Shown piece by piece: positions 42,301 through 52,499 of a DNA stretch of 64,000 nucleotides. The DNA lies in assembly GCA_020443425.1 (NCBI GenBank), contig JAGRIE010000001.1:1-64000 (forward strand), in the 5' to 3' direction. The notes under the pieces were generated by a model. The model saw only the letters and a list, made by a program, of their open reading frames with translations. It did not search any database and was not told the DNA's origin. Position numbers and translations under genes: made by a program. Every line of letters begins with the position of its first letter. Position 1 is the stretch's first letter. The stretch comes from Halioglobus sp. (lineage in GTDB: Bacteria; Pseudomonadota; Gammaproteobacteria; Pseudomonadales; Halieaceae).

Positions 42301-44775
42301 GTGTCGATGACAGCAACCAAGATGCTGGCGCGCGACTGGCGCGGGGGTGAACTGGGCGTGCTGGTGATGGCCCTGGTGCTCGCCGTGGGCGTAGTCTCGG
42401 GTATCAGCGCATTCACCACCCGCCTGCAGAATGCATTGGAGCAGGAGAGCCATCGCTTCCTGGCCGCAGACCTGGTGGTGACCAGCGGCCGCGAATTACC
42501 GGCACAGTGGCTGCAATCGGCTGCCGACGAGGGTTTGCAGTCCGCGTTGACGCTGCAATTTCCCTCCATGGTCTATGTGGGGGAGGACGCCATGTCGCTG
42601 GCGTCGGTCAAGGCTGTCACAGCCGCCTACCCGCTGCGCGGCGAAATCACCTACAGCACCGAACCATTCGGCCCCGTGCTGGCGGCGGAACGCGGGCCGG
42701 CGCAGGGGCAGGTGTGGCTGGATTCGCGCCTGTTTGCGCTGCTGGATGTGACGGTGGGCGACGAGGTCACCATCGGCGATGCCAATTTTGTTGTGGCCGC
42801 GGCCGCGCGCACCGAACCCGACCAGGCGGCATCCTTCTACGGGTACGGGCCGCGGGTGTTAATGCACTACGCCGACATTCCCGCCACCGGTGTGGTGCAG
42901 CCGGGCAGTCGTGTCGAGTACCGGCAGCTGTACGCTGGAGATGCCGCCGTGCTGGCCGCGTTCAGGCAGTGGCTGGAACCGCAGCTGCGGGACGGCCAGC
43001 GCGCGGTCACTGTCGACGAGGGGCAGCCCCGCATCGGCAGTGCGCTGGACCGCGCGGAGCGTTTTCTGCTGCTGGCGGGCAGTCTCGCGGTGGTGCTGGC
43101 CGGCGTGGCAGTGGCGCTGGCAGCGCGCCGGTTCAGCGAGCGGCACCACGATTACGTCGCCATCATCAAGAGCCTGGGCGCCACCTCCGCCACGGTGAAC
43201 CGCCTCTACGGCACCAGCCTGCTGCTGCTGGGCGGCATCGCGACACTGCTGGGATGCCTGTTGGGATGGGGTATACAGGCGCTGTTTTTCTATCTTTTCG
43301 CGGACCAGTTGCCGGTGCAGCCGGGTCCCAGTGGCCCGCGTCCCTACGCCATCGGCGCCGTCACTTCGCTGACCTGCCTGCTGTGTTTCGCCTGGCCGCC
43401 GCTGCGCCGGCTCGGCCTCGCCAGCCCGCTGCGGGTGCTGCGCCGTGACCTGCCGATGGAGAGCCGGCGCGCGGTGAATGACTATATCCTCGGCCTGGTG
43501 GCAGTGACGCTGCTGATGTGGTGGTACAGCCAGGATTGGCAGTTGACGCTGGCAGTGCTGGCCGGGCTGGGTGTCACTGTGGCGCTGGGCTTTTTCCTCG
43601 CCCTGACACTGCTGCGCGGCGGGCGCCTGGTGGGGATGAGTGCCGGCAGTATCTGGCGGCTCGCGCTGGCCGGCCTGCAGCGCCGGGGTAGGACCAACGC
43701 GCTGCAGGTCGTGATATTTGCCATGGCGATCATGATGCTGCTGGTGTTGCTGCTGGTGCGGACATCGCTGATTGATGAGTGGCAGGCCCAGTTGCCCAGC
43801 GATGCGCCAAACCACTTTATGATCAATATCGGGCCGGAAGACCTGCAGGATATTGAGCAGCTGATGCGTGCGGAAGATATCACCAGCGAACCGTTCTACC
43901 CGATGATCCGCGGCCGCATCATGTCGGTGGCGGGCGAGGAACTGCGCAGCGGCGACGATGTGCAGGAGGGGCGACGGCAGCGCGAGATCAATTTCACCTG
44001 GTCCGACACGCTGCCCAATGACAACCGACTGCTGGCCGGCGAGTGGTGGGTGCCCGGCACCGATGAGGCGCTGGTGTCGCTCGAAGAGGAGTTTGCAGAG
44101 CGCATGGGGATCGAGGTCGGCGACAGCGTCGGTTTCCTGGTCGGGTCGCAGCCGCTGGAGGCGCGCGTCGCCAGTATCCGCTCGCTGCAGTGGCAGTCCA
44201 TGCGTCCCAACTTCTACCTTGTATTCCCGCCCCGTGTGCTGGCCGATTACCCGGCGACCTTTATGACCAGCTTCCACCTGGACGCCGCCGACAAGGGTTT
44301 CCTCAACCAGTTCATACGCCGCTTCCCGACCGTCACTGTGATTGAAATGGATATTGTGGTGGAGCAGATCCGCACCATCATCAACCAGGTGTCCGCCGCG
44401 ATCAACCTGGTGCTGGTGGTGATCCTCGCCGCCGGCGGCCTGGTGCTGGTGGCGGGTGTGCAGGCCAGTGTCGATGCCCGCGTACACGAGAGTGCCATCC
44501 TGCGGGCACTGGGTGCGCCCCGGCGCCTGATACTGGGCGGCCTGCTGATCGAGTTCGCCACGCTCGGCCTGTTCGCCGGGCTGCTCGCGACGCTGGCGGC
44601 CGAGCTGTCGGTGTTTATCCTGCAGACGCTGGTGATGGATATGCAGTACACGCCGACACCGTGGCTGTGGCCCATCGGGGTGTGTAGCGGTGCGGTGGTG
44701 ATCGGCAGTCTCGGTGTATTCAGCTGCCGCCGCGTGGTATCAACGCCGCCGGTGCGGGTGCTGCGCGAGCTGTGA
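42301..44775 (+). CDS. ybbP: FtsX-family ABC permease YbbP
   Basis: This 824-residue protein has two FtsX/MacB-type halves, each with periplasmic loops. About ten membrane segments are visible, for example LVMALVLAVGVVSGISAF, LLLAGSLAVVLAGVAVAL and LVLVVILAAGGLVLVAGV. E. coli YbbP has about 800 residues. The start is GTG 42301, with AGGAG 9 bases ahead; ATG 42307 is an alternative. With ybbA it forms a two-gene ABC unit. The substrate is unknown. It is convergent with a TetR gene. Confidence 0.9.
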   Translation: MSMTATKMLARDWRGGELGVLVMALVLAVGVVSGISAFTTRLQNALEQESHRFLAADLVVTSGRELPAQWLQSAADEGLQSALTLQFPSMVYVGEDAMSLASVKAVTAAYPLRGEITYSTEPFGPVLAAERGPAQGQVWLDSRLFALLDVTVGDEVTIGDANFVVAAAARTEPDQAASFYGYGPRVLMHYADIPATGVVQPGSRVEYRQLYAGDAAVLAAFRQWLEPQLRDGQRAVTVDEGQPRIGSALDRAERFLLLAGSLAVVLAGVAVALAARRFSERHHDYVAIIKSLGATSATVNRLYGTSLLLLGGIATLLGCLLGWGIQALFFYLFADQLPVQPGPSGPRPYAIGAVTSLTCLLCFAWPPLRRLGLASPLRVLRRDLPMESRRAVNDYILGLVAVTLLMWWYSQDWQLTLAVLAGLGVTVALGFFLALTLLRGGRLVGMSAGSIWRLALAGLQRRGRTNALQVVIFAMAIMMLLVLLLVRTSLIDEWQAQLPSDAPNHFMINIGPEDLQDIEQLMRAEDITSEPFYPMIRGRIMSVAGEELRSGDDVQEGRRQREINFTWSDTLPNDNRLLAGEWWVPGTDEALVSLEEEFAERMGIEVGDSVGFLVGSQPLEARVASIRSLQWQSMRPNFYLVFPPRVLADYPATFMTSFHLDAADKGFLNQFIRRFPTVTVIEMDIVVEQIRTIINQVSAAINLVLVVILAAGGLVLVAGVQASVDARVHESAILRALGAPRRLILGGLLIEFATLGLFAGLLATLAAELSVFILQTLVMDMQYTPTPWLWPIGVCSGAVVIGSLGVFSCRRVVSTPPVRVLREL

Positions 44776-44857
44776 CCGGCGCGGTCGGGGTGGTGCCAGT
44801 GGCCGCCTGGTCCAGCCCAGCCCGCCGCGAACAGCCGTTCTCGCGTGGGCGTGTCGG

Positions 44858-45505
44858 TCAGTCGCCAGTGTGCGCTGGCCGGGAGGGAGCGGCGCTGACC
44901 CCGTCAAGAAAGATCTGCACCCCGAGGTCCACCTGGCGTTTCAGGTCGATGTAGCGCTCGAACAGCTCCGGCGCATCCACCAGCAGCGTGGAGAGGCCGT
45001 AGATACTGGACCAGGCGGCATTGGCCATATAGGTGATGTTGTCGACCGGGTGAAAAACCCCGCTGTCCACACCGCGCTGCAGAATGTCCTGCACCAGTTG
45101 GAAGGTATCGCGACTGGCTTTGCGCAGTTCCGGGTACTTGACTGTGGGTTGCACTGCCGGGCCGAACATCAGTTTGAACAGCTGTGGATTGCGTGCAGCG
45201 TACTCCACGTAGGTGTGGGCAAATGCCAGCAGTTGTGCGCTGGGACAGTCGCCGGCCTTCGCCCCGACGTCGCGCAGGGCGTCCAGCAGGTCGAGGTAGC
45301 CGCTGGTGGCCATCGCCGCCAGCAGTTCCCCCTTGTCAGCGAAATGGCGGTAGGGCGCGGTTTGCGACACACCGACCGAACGCGCCAGCGCGCGCAGGCT
45401 GAGATCCTCGACACCGGTCTGGCGCAACTGCGCAATCGCAGTCGACAGCAGTTCGGCGCGGAGATTGCCGTGGTGGTAGCTTTTTGACGTGGCAGAGTTG
45501 TTCAT
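44858..45505 (-). CDS. TetR-family transcriptional regulator
   Basis: This 215-residue protein has the HTH core [19 protein letters not shown] at residues about 41-59, preceded by [16 protein letters not shown]. It has a WHG-like C-terminal domain ([17 protein letters not shown]). Targets are unknown; no divergent partner lies next to it, since mdh, 130 bases upstream, is on the same strand. The ribosome site is weak. The C-terminal 15 residues are low complexity. Confidence 0.88.
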   Translation of the reverse strand: MNNSATSKSYHHGNLRAELLSTAIAQLRQTGVEDLSLRALARSVGVSQTAPYRHFADKGELLAAMATSGYLDLLDALRDVGAKAGDCPSAQLLAFAHTYVEYAARNPQLFKLMFGPAVQPTVKYPELRKASRDTFQLVQDILQRGVDSGVFHPVDNITYMANAAWSSIYGLSTLLVDAPELFERYIDLKRQVDLGVQIFLDGVSAAPSRPAHTGD

Positions 45506-45585
45506 GGCGTAAGCTTAACCCAAATTGAGTGAGAGCCGGGGACAGCTTCTGTTGAACAAGCGGGATGGTCTCGCGCGGTGGGAAG

Positions 45586-45618
45586 GCCGGGGGCGCCTGA
45601 CTGCGAGGCGCCCCCGGC
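45586..45618 (-). terminator. Strong terminator-like hairpin after malate dehydrogenase
   Basis: GCCGGGGGCGCCT (45586-45598) pairs perfectly over 13 bases with AGGCGCCCCCGGC (45606-45618), with a 7-base loop. It lies 17 bases after the malate dehydrogenase stop on the minus strand. The U-tract is minimal (CCTTCCC). Confidence 0.72.
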
Positions 45619-45635
45619 TCGAAGTGCGGGTGACC

Positions 45636-46616
45636 CTACGGCAGCAGGTGCTTGACCGCGTCGCGCTCTTCCGCCAGTTCCTGCTCGGTGGCCGCCATTT
45701 TTGCCCGGCTGAACTCGCCGACCTCAGCGCCCTGTACGATGCTCCATTCACCGTTGCTGCAGCGGCAGGGGAAGGAGTAGATCAGGCCTTCCTGGATGCC
45801 GTAGGAGCCGTCGGACTGCACGCCCATGGACACCCAGTCGTCGCCCTCGGTGCCCAGCGCCCACGAGCGCATATGACCGATGGCGGCGTTCGCGGCCGAT
45901 GCGGCTGAGGAGGCGCCGCGAGCCTTGATAATGGCCGCGCCGCGCTGTTGCACCACCGGGATGAATTCGCCTTCGTACCAGGCCTGGTCGACCAGGTTGA
46001 TCGCCGGCTCACCGTCGACCTTGGCGTTGAACAGGTCCGGGTACTGTGTCGCCGAGTGGTTGCCCCAGATGGTCATATTAGTGACGTCGTTGACGGTTTT
46101 GCCGGTCTTCAGCGCGATCTGGGTCTTGGCACGGTTGTGGTCCAGACGCGTCATGGCGGTGAAATTGCGCGGGTTGATGTCAGGCGCATTGCGCTGTGTG
46201 ATCAGCGCATTGGTGTTGGCGGGGTTGCCCACGACCAGTACCTTGATGTCACGGCTGGCGTGGTCATTGATGGCTTTACCCTGTACCGAGAAGATAGCGG
46301 CGTTGGCCTCCAGCAGGTCCTTGCGCTCCATGCCGGGACCGCGTGGCCGGGCGCCCACGAGCAGCGCGTAATCGGTGTCCTTGAAGCCGGTATTGGGGTC
46401 GTCAGTGCAGACGATGCCTGCCAGCAGCGGGAAGGCGCAGTCCTCAAGCTCCATTTTCACGCCTTCCAGGGCCTCCATGGCCGGGGTGATGTCGAGCAAC
46501 TGCAGTATCACCGGTTGGTCGTCGCCGAGCATGGCGCCGGATGCGATTCGAAATACGAGTGCGTAGCCAATCTGGCCGGCAGCGCCTGTAACAGTCACAC
46601 GAACAGGTTGTTTCAT
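45636..46616 (-). CDS. mdh: Malate dehydrogenase
   Basis: This 326-residue NAD-dependent enzyme interconverts malate and oxaloacetate in the TCA cycle. Signatures are TGAAGQIGY for NAD, the flexible-loop [13 protein letters not shown] with substrate Arg residues, [16 protein letters not shown] and active-site His in [11 protein letters not shown]. The wording is of the cytosolic MDH type 2 family. ATG 46616, with AGGA upstream, is preferred; a longer frame adds 17 non-family residues. It is monocistronic, followed by a strong hairpin. Confidence 0.95.
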   Translation of the reverse strand: MKQPVRVTVTGAAGQIGYALVFRIASGAMLGDDQPVILQLLDITPAMEALEGVKMELEDCAFPLLAGIVCTDDPNTGFKDTDYALLVGARPRGPGMERKDLLEANAAIFSVQGKAINDHASRDIKVLVVGNPANTNALITQRNAPDINPRNFTAMTRLDHNRAKTQIALKTGKTVNDVTNMTIWGNHSATQYPDLFNAKVDGEPAINLVDQAWYEGEFIPVVQQRGAAIIKARGASSAASAANAAIGHMRSWALGTEGDDWVSMGVQSDGSYGIQEGLIYSFPCRCSNGEWSIVQGAEVGEFSRAKMAATEQELAEERDAVKHLLP

Positions 46617-46906
46617 GGGGGAGTGATCCTCATTGAATGGATTGAAGCGGAAATTAGCGGCGGACATTGTCGTGGCAAACCGGTGAAATTACAAGGTACA
46701 GGCGGGTTGCAGCCGCGATCCGGCGCTCAGGGAACCCCGATGCCTCCGGCGCCTGCAGGCCGGCGCTGCCCGTTTTCAACCCCCGGTGAGGCAGCAGTCA
46801 TCGCGGCGAAGCTCGATAGTTTGCTATTTGGCCGGTACATCGCTAGACGCGAGCAAGGACTAGCACGTAAAATGCACCGCCAAATCAAGCACTAACGGCA
46901 ATCACT

Positions 46907-47749
46907 GTGCGCGAACTATCCCGCAAGGACAAACTCGAGTTCAACAAGCTGCAAAAGCGCTTGCGTCGCAACGTCGGCAAGGCTATCGCCGATTACAACA
47001 TGATCGAGCAGGGCGACAAGGTCATGGTGTGTGTGTCCGGCGGCAAGGACTCCTACGGCATGCTGGATGTGCTGATTAACCTGCGCCAGAGCGCCCCGGT
47101 CGATTTTGAGCTGGTGGCGGTGAACCTGGACCAGAAGCAACCCGGCTTCCCCGAAGAGGTGTTGCCCGCCTACCTGTCCGAACTGGGCGTGCCCTACTAT
47201 ATCCTCGAGAAGGACACGTACAGCATCGTCAAGGAGGTGGTCCCGGAGGGTAAAACCACCTGCGGGCTCTGTTCGCGCCTGCGTCGCGGCAGCCTGTACG
47301 GTTTTGCCCAGGATATCGGCGCCACCAAAATCGCGCTGGGCCACCACCGCGACGATATTGTCGAGACGCTGTTCCTGAATATGTTTTTCAATGGCAAGCT
47401 GAAGGCCATGCCGCCCAAGCTGCTCAGTGACGACAAGCAGAACGTCGTTATCCGCCCGCTGGCGTACTGCAAGGAGAAAGACCTCGCGCGCTACTCCCGG
47501 TATCGCTCGTTTCCCATTATTCCCTGTAACCTCTGCGGGTCCCAGGAGCACCTGCAGCGGGTGCAGGTGAAGCAGATGCTGGAGCAGTGGGAGCGCGAGT
47601 ACCCGGGGCGCACCGAGTCGATTTTCCGCAGTATCTGCCATATCTCTCCCTCGCAGCTGGGCGATCGCAAGCTCTACGACTTCGACAACCTGCGTGTGGA
47701 ACGGGATCCCGAACTCCACGTCCCCGCCATACGGGTGGTTAACCTCTAG
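46907..47749 (+). CDS. ttcA: tRNA 2-thiocytidine synthetase TtcA
   Basis: This 280-residue protein has the PP-loop SGGKDS near residue 44, the cluster Cys pair CGLC near residue 120 and another CNLC near 210. TtcA carries a 4Fe-4S cluster and makes 2-thiocytidine at tRNA position 32. The start GTG 46907 fits the family N-terminus ([13 protein letters not shown]). Its TAG stop overlaps the ccmA GTG by one base, so it may lead the ccm transcript. Confidence 0.93.
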   Translation: MRELSRKDKLEFNKLQKRLRRNVGKAIADYNMIEQGDKVMVCVSGGKDSYGMLDVLINLRQSAPVDFELVAVNLDQKQPGFPEEVLPAYLSELGVPYYILEKDTYSIVKEVVPEGKTTCGLCSRLRRGSLYGFAQDIGATKIALGHHRDDIVETLFLNMFFNGKLKAMPPKLLSDDKQNVVIRPLAYCKEKDLARYSRYRSFPIIPCNLCGSQEHLQRVQVKQMLEQWEREYPGRTESIFRSICHISPSQLGDRKLYDFDNLRVERDPELHVPAIRVVNL

Positions 47750-48366
47750 TGCCCTCCAGCCCCACCGGGGCGCCGCTGCTGGCTGCCCGATCGCTGTGTC
47801 TGGAGCGTGGCGGGCGGCAGTTGTTCCGGAACCTGTCGTTCGACATCCTCGCCGGCCAGCTGTGGCAGATCGAGGGCAGCAACGGCGCCGGCAAGACCAG
47901 CCTGATGCGGATACTGTGCGGATTATCCCGCTACGGCTATGAGGGCAGTGTGGAGCGCCATGTGCCCTTCCTGTATCTCGGGCACCAGAGCGCCGTGAAA
48001 GCGCTGCTCACGCCCCGGGAAAACCTCGCTTTCCATGTCAGCGGTGAGGGGCAGTACGGGAATGAACAAATTGAATCGGCGCTGGCTGAGGTCGGCCTCT
48101 ACGGCTATGAGGATGTGGCGAGCCACACGCTGTCAGCGGGTCAGCACCGGCGAGTGAATTTAGCGCGCCTGCTGTTGTCTGATACCTCACTGTGGCTGCT
48201 GGACGAGCCGTTCACCGCGATCGATACGGCGGGTGTCGACGCCTTGCAGGCGCTGCTGGCATCGCATGTGGCGGCCGGCGGCGCCGTGGTGATGACCTCT
48301 CACCAGGCGCTGGAAGTGGCCTGCGATGTGCATGTGCTGAACCTGGGCGCGGGAGCGACGGTGTGA
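47749..48366 (+). CDS. ccmA: Heme exporter ATP-binding protein CcmA
   Basis: This 205-residue ABC ATPase has Walker A EGSNGAGKTS, a signature-like LSAGQHRRV and Walker B LWLLDEPFTAID. With CcmB and CcmC it releases holo-CcmE from the CcmCDE complex during cytochrome c maturation. It starts with GTG and overlaps ttcA by one base and ccmB by four (GTGA). Confidence 0.92.
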   Translation: MPSSPTGAPLLAARSLCLERGGRQLFRNLSFDILAGQLWQIEGSNGAGKTSLMRILCGLSRYGYEGSVERHVPFLYLGHQSAVKALLTPRENLAFHVSGEGQYGNEQIESALAEVGLYGYEDVASHTLSAGQHRRVNLARLLLSDTSLWLLDEPFTAIDTAGVDALQALLASHVAAGGAVVMTSHQALEVACDVHVLNLGAGATV

Positions 48367-49049
48367 CGGCCCCTGCGGCGGGGCAGTTCTGCCTGCGGCT
48401 GCTGCGGCGACAGTTGTTGCTGGCCGTGCGGCGGCCGGTGGAGATCGGCAATCCGCTGCTGTTCTTTGCGATGGTGGTGGCGCTGTTTCCGCTCGGGCTG
48501 GGGCCGGCGCCGGGCACCCTCGCGGGCTTCGCCTCCGGTGTGTTGTGGATAACTGCGCTGTTGTCCAACCTGCTGACGTCCGATGCGGTGTTTCGCAGCG
48601 ATTTCGAAGACGGCAGCCTGGAGCAGCTGTTACTGGCGCCACAGCCGCTGTTTTTGTCGGTGCTGGCGTATATCGGCGCGCACTGGCTGACCACCGGGCT
48701 GTTACTGGCGCTGGTGTCGCCGGTGTTTGCGTTGATGCTGAACCTGTCCACCGCTGCGCTGGGTGCGCTGGTGGCCAGCCTGTTGATCGGCACCGCGCTG
48801 CTGAGCCTGATCGGCGGTATCGGCGCTTCGCTCACGGTGGGTTTGAAGCGGGGAGGGATGTTGATATCCCTGCTGATCCTGCCGCTGTACATGCCGGTGT
48901 TGATATTCGGCAGCGCTGCTGTGCAGGCGGCCGTCAGCGGGCTCCCGGCGGGACCGTACCTGGCGATACTGGGTGCGATGTTATGTTTGGCTATAGCGCT
49001 GGCGCCGCTGGCGATGGCCGCAGGATTGAGGATAAGTATTGATGCATGA
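48363..49049 (+). CDS. ccmB: Heme exporter permease CcmB
   Basis: This 228-residue hydrophobic protein has six membrane segments and the CcmB wording NPLLFFAMVVALFPLGLGP and FEDGSLEQLLLAPQPL. It pairs with CcmA. The GTG at 48363 overlaps the ccmA TGA (GTGA); an upstream open frame within ccmA is shadow. A 78-base gap separates it from ccmC. Confidence 0.92.
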   Translation: MTAPAAGQFCLRLLRRQLLLAVRRPVEIGNPLLFFAMVVALFPLGLGPAPGTLAGFASGVLWITALLSNLLTSDAVFRSDFEDGSLEQLLLAPQPLFLSVLAYIGAHWLTTGLLLALVSPVFALMLNLSTAALGALVASLLIGTALLSLIGGIGASLTVGLKRGGMLISLLILPLYMPVLIFGSAAVQAAVSGLPAGPYLAILGAMLCLAIALAPLAMAAGLRISIDA

Positions 49050-49089
49050 CATGCTTTCAGTGTTGAACGCCCGCAGCGTGGACATTTGT

Positions 49090-49117
49090 TTGTTCCGCGC
49101 CACGCGCTCTGTATAAT
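49090..49117 (+). promoter_or_regulatory. Possible internal promoter before ccmC
   Basis: A perfect TATAAT lies at 49112-49117, with TTGTTC (49090-49095) 16 bases upstream. The predicted start near 49124 is almost on the ccmC ATG at 49128. If real, the mRNA would be nearly leaderless. Confidence 0.3.
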
Positions 49118-49127
49118 TGCCGCCGCA

Positions 49128-49874
49128 ATGTGGCCCATCTTCCATAAGCTCGGTTCTCCCCCCTGGTTGTATGCCATCGCCGGCAGCATCCTGCGATGGC
49201 TGCTGCCCATTACGCTGCTGGCACTGGTCACGGGGGCGGTCTGGGGGCTGCTTTTTACCCAGCCTGAGCGCATCCAGGGCAACAGCTACCGCATCATATA
49301 CATCCACGTACCGGCAGCTGTGGTGGCGTTGGCGGGTTATTATGTGATGGCACTGGCCGGTGCTGTCAGCCTGATATGGCGCATGAAGATGGCCGATGTG
49401 GCGATGAAGGCCGCGGCCCCGGTCGGCGCCGCTTTCACCTTTATCGCGCTGTTTACCGGCGCCATCTGGGGCAAGCCCACCTGGGGAACCTGGTGGGTGT
49501 GGGATGCCCGCATCACCTCGATGTTAATCCTGTTCTTTCTCTACCTGGGTGTGGTGGCGCTGTACGAGGCGTTCGACAACAAGGAGGCGGCGAGCAAGGC
49601 CTGTGCCGTTCTCAGCCTGGTCGGGATGGTGAATATCCCAATCATCTACAAGTCGGTGGACTGGTGGTACGCGCTGCACCAGGGTGCAACGATCAAATTC
49701 ACCGGTGAATCCAGTATCGACAGCAGTATGATGTACCCGCTGCTGTTGATGATCGGGGCGTTCTACGCGCTGTTCACCTGCTGCCTGCTATTGAATATGC
49801 GGGTTGAGATCCTGCAGCGTGAATCGCGCACTCAATGGGTCAAAAAGCTCGCCACTAAAGCCGGGAGGCCATGA
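49128..49874 (+). CDS. ccmC: Heme handling protein CcmC
   Basis: This 248-residue protein has six membrane segments and the tryptophan-rich WGTWWVWDARITS heme-handling (WWD) motif. A His in a periplasmic loop is visible in IYIHVPAA. It transfers heme to CcmE. ATG 49128 is chosen for the family N-terminus (the longer frame adds non-family residues). It overlaps ccmD. Confidence 0.93.
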   Translation: MWPIFHKLGSPPWLYAIAGSILRWLLPITLLALVTGAVWGLLFTQPERIQGNSYRIIYIHVPAAVVALAGYYVMALAGAVSLIWRMKMADVAMKAAAPVGAAFTFIALFTGAIWGKPTWGTWWVWDARITSMLILFFLYLGVVALYEAFDNKEAASKACAVLSLVGMVNIPIIYKSVDWWYALHQGATIKFTGESSIDSSMMYPLLLMIGAFYALFTCCLLLNMRVEILQRESRTQWVKKLATKAGRP

Positions 49875-50077
49875 TGTATTTTGACAGTCTGCAGGCGGCG
49901 CTGGAAATGCAGGGCCACGGCATGTTTGTGTGGCCGGCTTACAGCGTCACGATCGCGGTGATCGCGCTGCTGGTAATCACGCCCCTGCTGCGGCGCCGCA
50001 AAGTGCTGCGGCAGTTGGAGGCACAAGCCAGGCGCGCTCAGGGCGCGCCGGCGGGCCGGGCTGGGGGGGAGCGCTGA
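49871..50077 (+). CDS. ccmD: CcmD small membrane protein
   Basis: This 68-residue protein has one membrane helix (VWPAYSVTIAVIALLVITPLL) and a basic C-terminal tail, as in CcmD, which stabilises CcmC-CcmE. Its position between ccmC and ccmE supports the call. ATG 49871 or 49874 are both possible, each overlapping the ccmC stop. Confidence 0.9.
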   Translation: MMYFDSLQAALEMQGHGMFVWPAYSVTIAVIALLVITPLLRRRKVLRQLEAQARRAQGAPAGRAGGER

Positions 50078-50526
50078 TGCATCCTGTACGCAAGCAGCGG
50101 CTCTACCTGGTGCTGTTCATCACCCTGTTCTCCACTGCCGCGATCGGGCTCGTGGTGTACGCGCTGCGCGGCAATATCAACCTGTTCTACCCGCCGGCGG
50201 AAGTGGTGGCCGGCAGCGCGCCTGTCGGGCAGCCGATCCGGGTCGGCGGTATGGTGATGGAGGACAGTGTGCAGCGCTCGCCGGACAGCCTCGCGATACG
50301 CTTCAAGCTGACGGATTACGAACAGGCCGTTGAAGTGGTCTATGTCGGCATTCTCCCCGACCTGTTCGCGGAGGGGCAGGGCGCTGTGGCCTCCGGTGTG
50401 CTGAATGAAGACGGCGTGCTGGAAGCTACGGAAATCCTCGCCAAACACGATGAAAACTATATGCCGCCTGAAGTCACAGAGGCGCTGGAGAACTCCGGGT
50501 ATGACCAAGATGGCAATGCCAAATGA
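50077..50526 (+). CDS. ccmE: Heme chaperone CcmE
   Basis: This 149-residue protein has an N-terminal anchor (residues about 9-30) and an OB-fold domain. The heme-attaching H124 and Y128 lie in LAKHDENY. It carries heme from CcmC to CcmF. The ATG overlaps the ccmD stop by one base (TGATG) and its stop overlaps ccmF by ATGA. The C-terminus beyond the heme motif is short. Confidence 0.94.
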   Translation: MHPVRKQRLYLVLFITLFSTAAIGLVVYALRGNINLFYPPAEVVAGSAPVGQPIRVGGMVMEDSVQRSPDSLAIRFKLTDYEQAVEVVYVGILPDLFAEGQGAVASGVLNEDGVLEATEILAKHDENYMPPEVTEALENSGYDQDGNAK

Positions 50527-52499
50527 TTCCTGAAATCGGCCACTTCGCACTCATCATCGCGTTCTGCCTGTCGCTGATCCTGGCGACAGTGCCGGCCTGG
50601 GGCGCGTGGCGGGGCAACAGCGTGGCGATGGCGCTGGCACCCAGCCTCGCGGTGGGTATGCTGGTGTTTGTCGCCATCAGTTTCGCCTGTCTCGCCACGG
50701 CTTTCCTGCAGGATGATTTCTCGGTACAGCTGGTCGCCTCGCACAGCAACAGCTTGCTGCCGCCGATTTACAAGTTCTCCGCGGTATGGGGCAATCACGA
50801 GGGCTCGCTGTTGCTGTGGGCACTTATCCTGGCGTTCTGGACTGCCGCTGTCGCGGTGCTCAGCCCGCAATTACCGCTGCTGGTGTTGTCGCGGGTGTTG
50901 TCGGTCATGGGTGCGATCGCGATCGGCTTTATGGCATTTTCGCTGTTCACCTCAAACCCCTTCGCCCGGCTCCTGCCCGGGGCCCCCGCCGATGGCGGCG
51001 ATCTCAATCCGCTGTTGCAGGATCCGGGGCTGATCATCCATCCGCCGCTGCTGTACATGGGCTATGTCGGTTTTTCTGTCGCCTTCGCGTTCGCCATCGC
51101 CGCGCTGCTGGGTGGCAGGCTGGACGCCTCGTGGGCGCGCTGGTCGCGCCCCTGGACCAATATCGCCTGGGGGTTTCTCAGCCTGGGCATCATGCTGGGC
51201 AGCTGGTGGGCCTACTATGAACTCGGCTGGGGCGGCTGGTGGTTCTGGGATCCGGTGGAGAACGCCTCGTTCATGCCCTGGCTGGCGGGCACGGCATTGA
51301 TTCACTCGCTGGCGGCGACCGAAAAGCGCGGCCTGTTCAAGAGCTGGACTGTATTGCTGGCCATTTTCGCCTTCTCCCTCAGCCTGCTGGGCACCTTCCT
51401 CGTCCGCTCCGGTGTGTTGACATCGGTGCACGCGTTCGCCACGGACCCGGCGCGCGGCATGTTCATACTCGTGTTCCTGGCGGTGGTGGTGGGTGGCTCC
51501 CTCACGCTCTACGCCTTCCGCGCGCCCGCTGTCAGCAGCCGGGTCGGTTTCGACTGGGTGTCCCGGGAGAGCCTGCTGCTGTGCAACAATGTGGTGTTCC
51601 TGGTGGCCACACTGACGGTGCTGTTCGGCACCCTGTTCCCGCTGATTGTCGACGCAATGGGGCTGGGCAAGGTCTCCGTGGGGCCGCCGTACTTCAACGC
51701 CGTGTTCGTGCCGTTGATGGCGCTGCTGGTGCCGGTGATGGGTATGGGGCCGGTATCCCGTTGGAAACGTGACAATGTCAGTCGCTGGCGCCAGCAGTTG
51801 CTGATCCCGACAGCGGTGGCGGTGTTGTGCGGTATCACACTGCCCCTGTTGCACGCGCCGTACAATATCTGGGTGGCGCTCGCCGTATTGCTGTCCAGCT
51901 GGCTGCTGCTGGGTCTGTTGCAGGATTTCTGGCAGCGGCTGCGCAATGCTTCCAGCACAGCCAGCGGCGTGAAGCGCCTGACGCCGTCCTACTGGGGTAT
52001 GGTGATCGCGCACCTGGGGTTTGCTGCATGTGTGATCGGCATTGTCGCCACCAGCCAATACTCGGTGGAGCACGACCTCAAAATGGAGCCCGGCGACAGC
52101 CGCGAGCTGGCCGGCTACGAGTTCCGCTTTATTGAGGTGGCGCAGGTGCGCGGCCCCAATTTCGTCGCCGACGAGGCCAGGTTTGAGGTGACACGCAACG
52201 GCGAGTGGGTGGCCAACCTGAATCCGCAAAAGCGCCGCTATCTGGCCAGTGGTTCCATCATGACAGAGGCCGCTATCGACGCCGGCCTGTTCCGCGATCT
52301 CTACGTGGCGATGGGTGAGCCGGTGGGTACAGACGGTGCGTGGGCCATGCGTCTGCACTACAAGCCGATGGTGCGCTGGATGTGGCTGGGCGCAATCCTG
52401 ATGGCGGTGGGCGCATTTGCGGCGGCGGCGGATAAGCGCTACCGGCGCCAGCGTGTGGCGACCAAGGCCAGTAGCGAGGCGGTATTGCATGGGGCCTAG
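50523..52499 (+). CDS. ccmF: Cytochrome c heme lyase subunit CcmF
   Basis: This 658-residue protein has about 14 membrane segments and the WWD motif GWGGWWFWDPVENASFMPW near residue 238. Other CcmF wording is EGSLLLWALIL and PPLLYMGYVGFSV, with conserved His in these periplasmic segments. With CcmH and CcmI it attaches heme to apocytochrome. It overlaps the next gene by 11 bases. Confidence 0.95.
   Translation: MIPEIGHFALIIAFCLSLILATVPAWGAWRGNSVAMALAPSLAVGMLVFVAISFACLATAFLQDDFSVQLVASHSNSLLPPIYKFSAVWGNHEGSLLLWALILAFWTAAVAVLSPQLPLLVLSRVLSVMGAIAIGFMAFSLFTSNPFARLLPGAPADGGDLNPLLQDPGLIIHPPLLYMGYVGFSVAFAFAIAALLGGRLDASWARWSRPWTNIAWGFLSLGIMLGSWWAYYELGWGGWWFWDPVENASFMPWLAGTALIHSLAATEKRGLFKSWTVLLAIFAFSLSLLGTFLVRSGVLTSVHAFATDPARGMFILVFLAVVVGGSLTLYAFRAPAVSSRVGFDWVSRESLLLCNNVVFLVATLTVLFGTLFPLIVDAMGLGKVSVGPPYFNAVFVPLMALLVPVMGMGPVSRWKRDNVSRWRQQLLIPTAVAVLCGITLPLLHAPYNIWVALAVLLSSWLLLGLLQDFWQRLRNASSTASGVKRLTPSYWGMVIAHLGFAACVIGIVATSQYSVEHDLKMEPGDSRELAGYEFRFIEVAQVRGPNFVADEARFEVTRNGEWVANLNPQKRRYLASGSIMTEAAIDAGLFRDLYVAMGEPVGTDGAWAMRLHYKPMVRWMWLGAILMAVGAFAAAADKRYRRQRVATKASSEAVLHGA

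Noticed and set aside
42859-44487. 542-codon minus-strand frame over ybbP
   Set aside because: Gln/His-rich shadow without motifs; the ybbP frame encodes a standard membrane protein.
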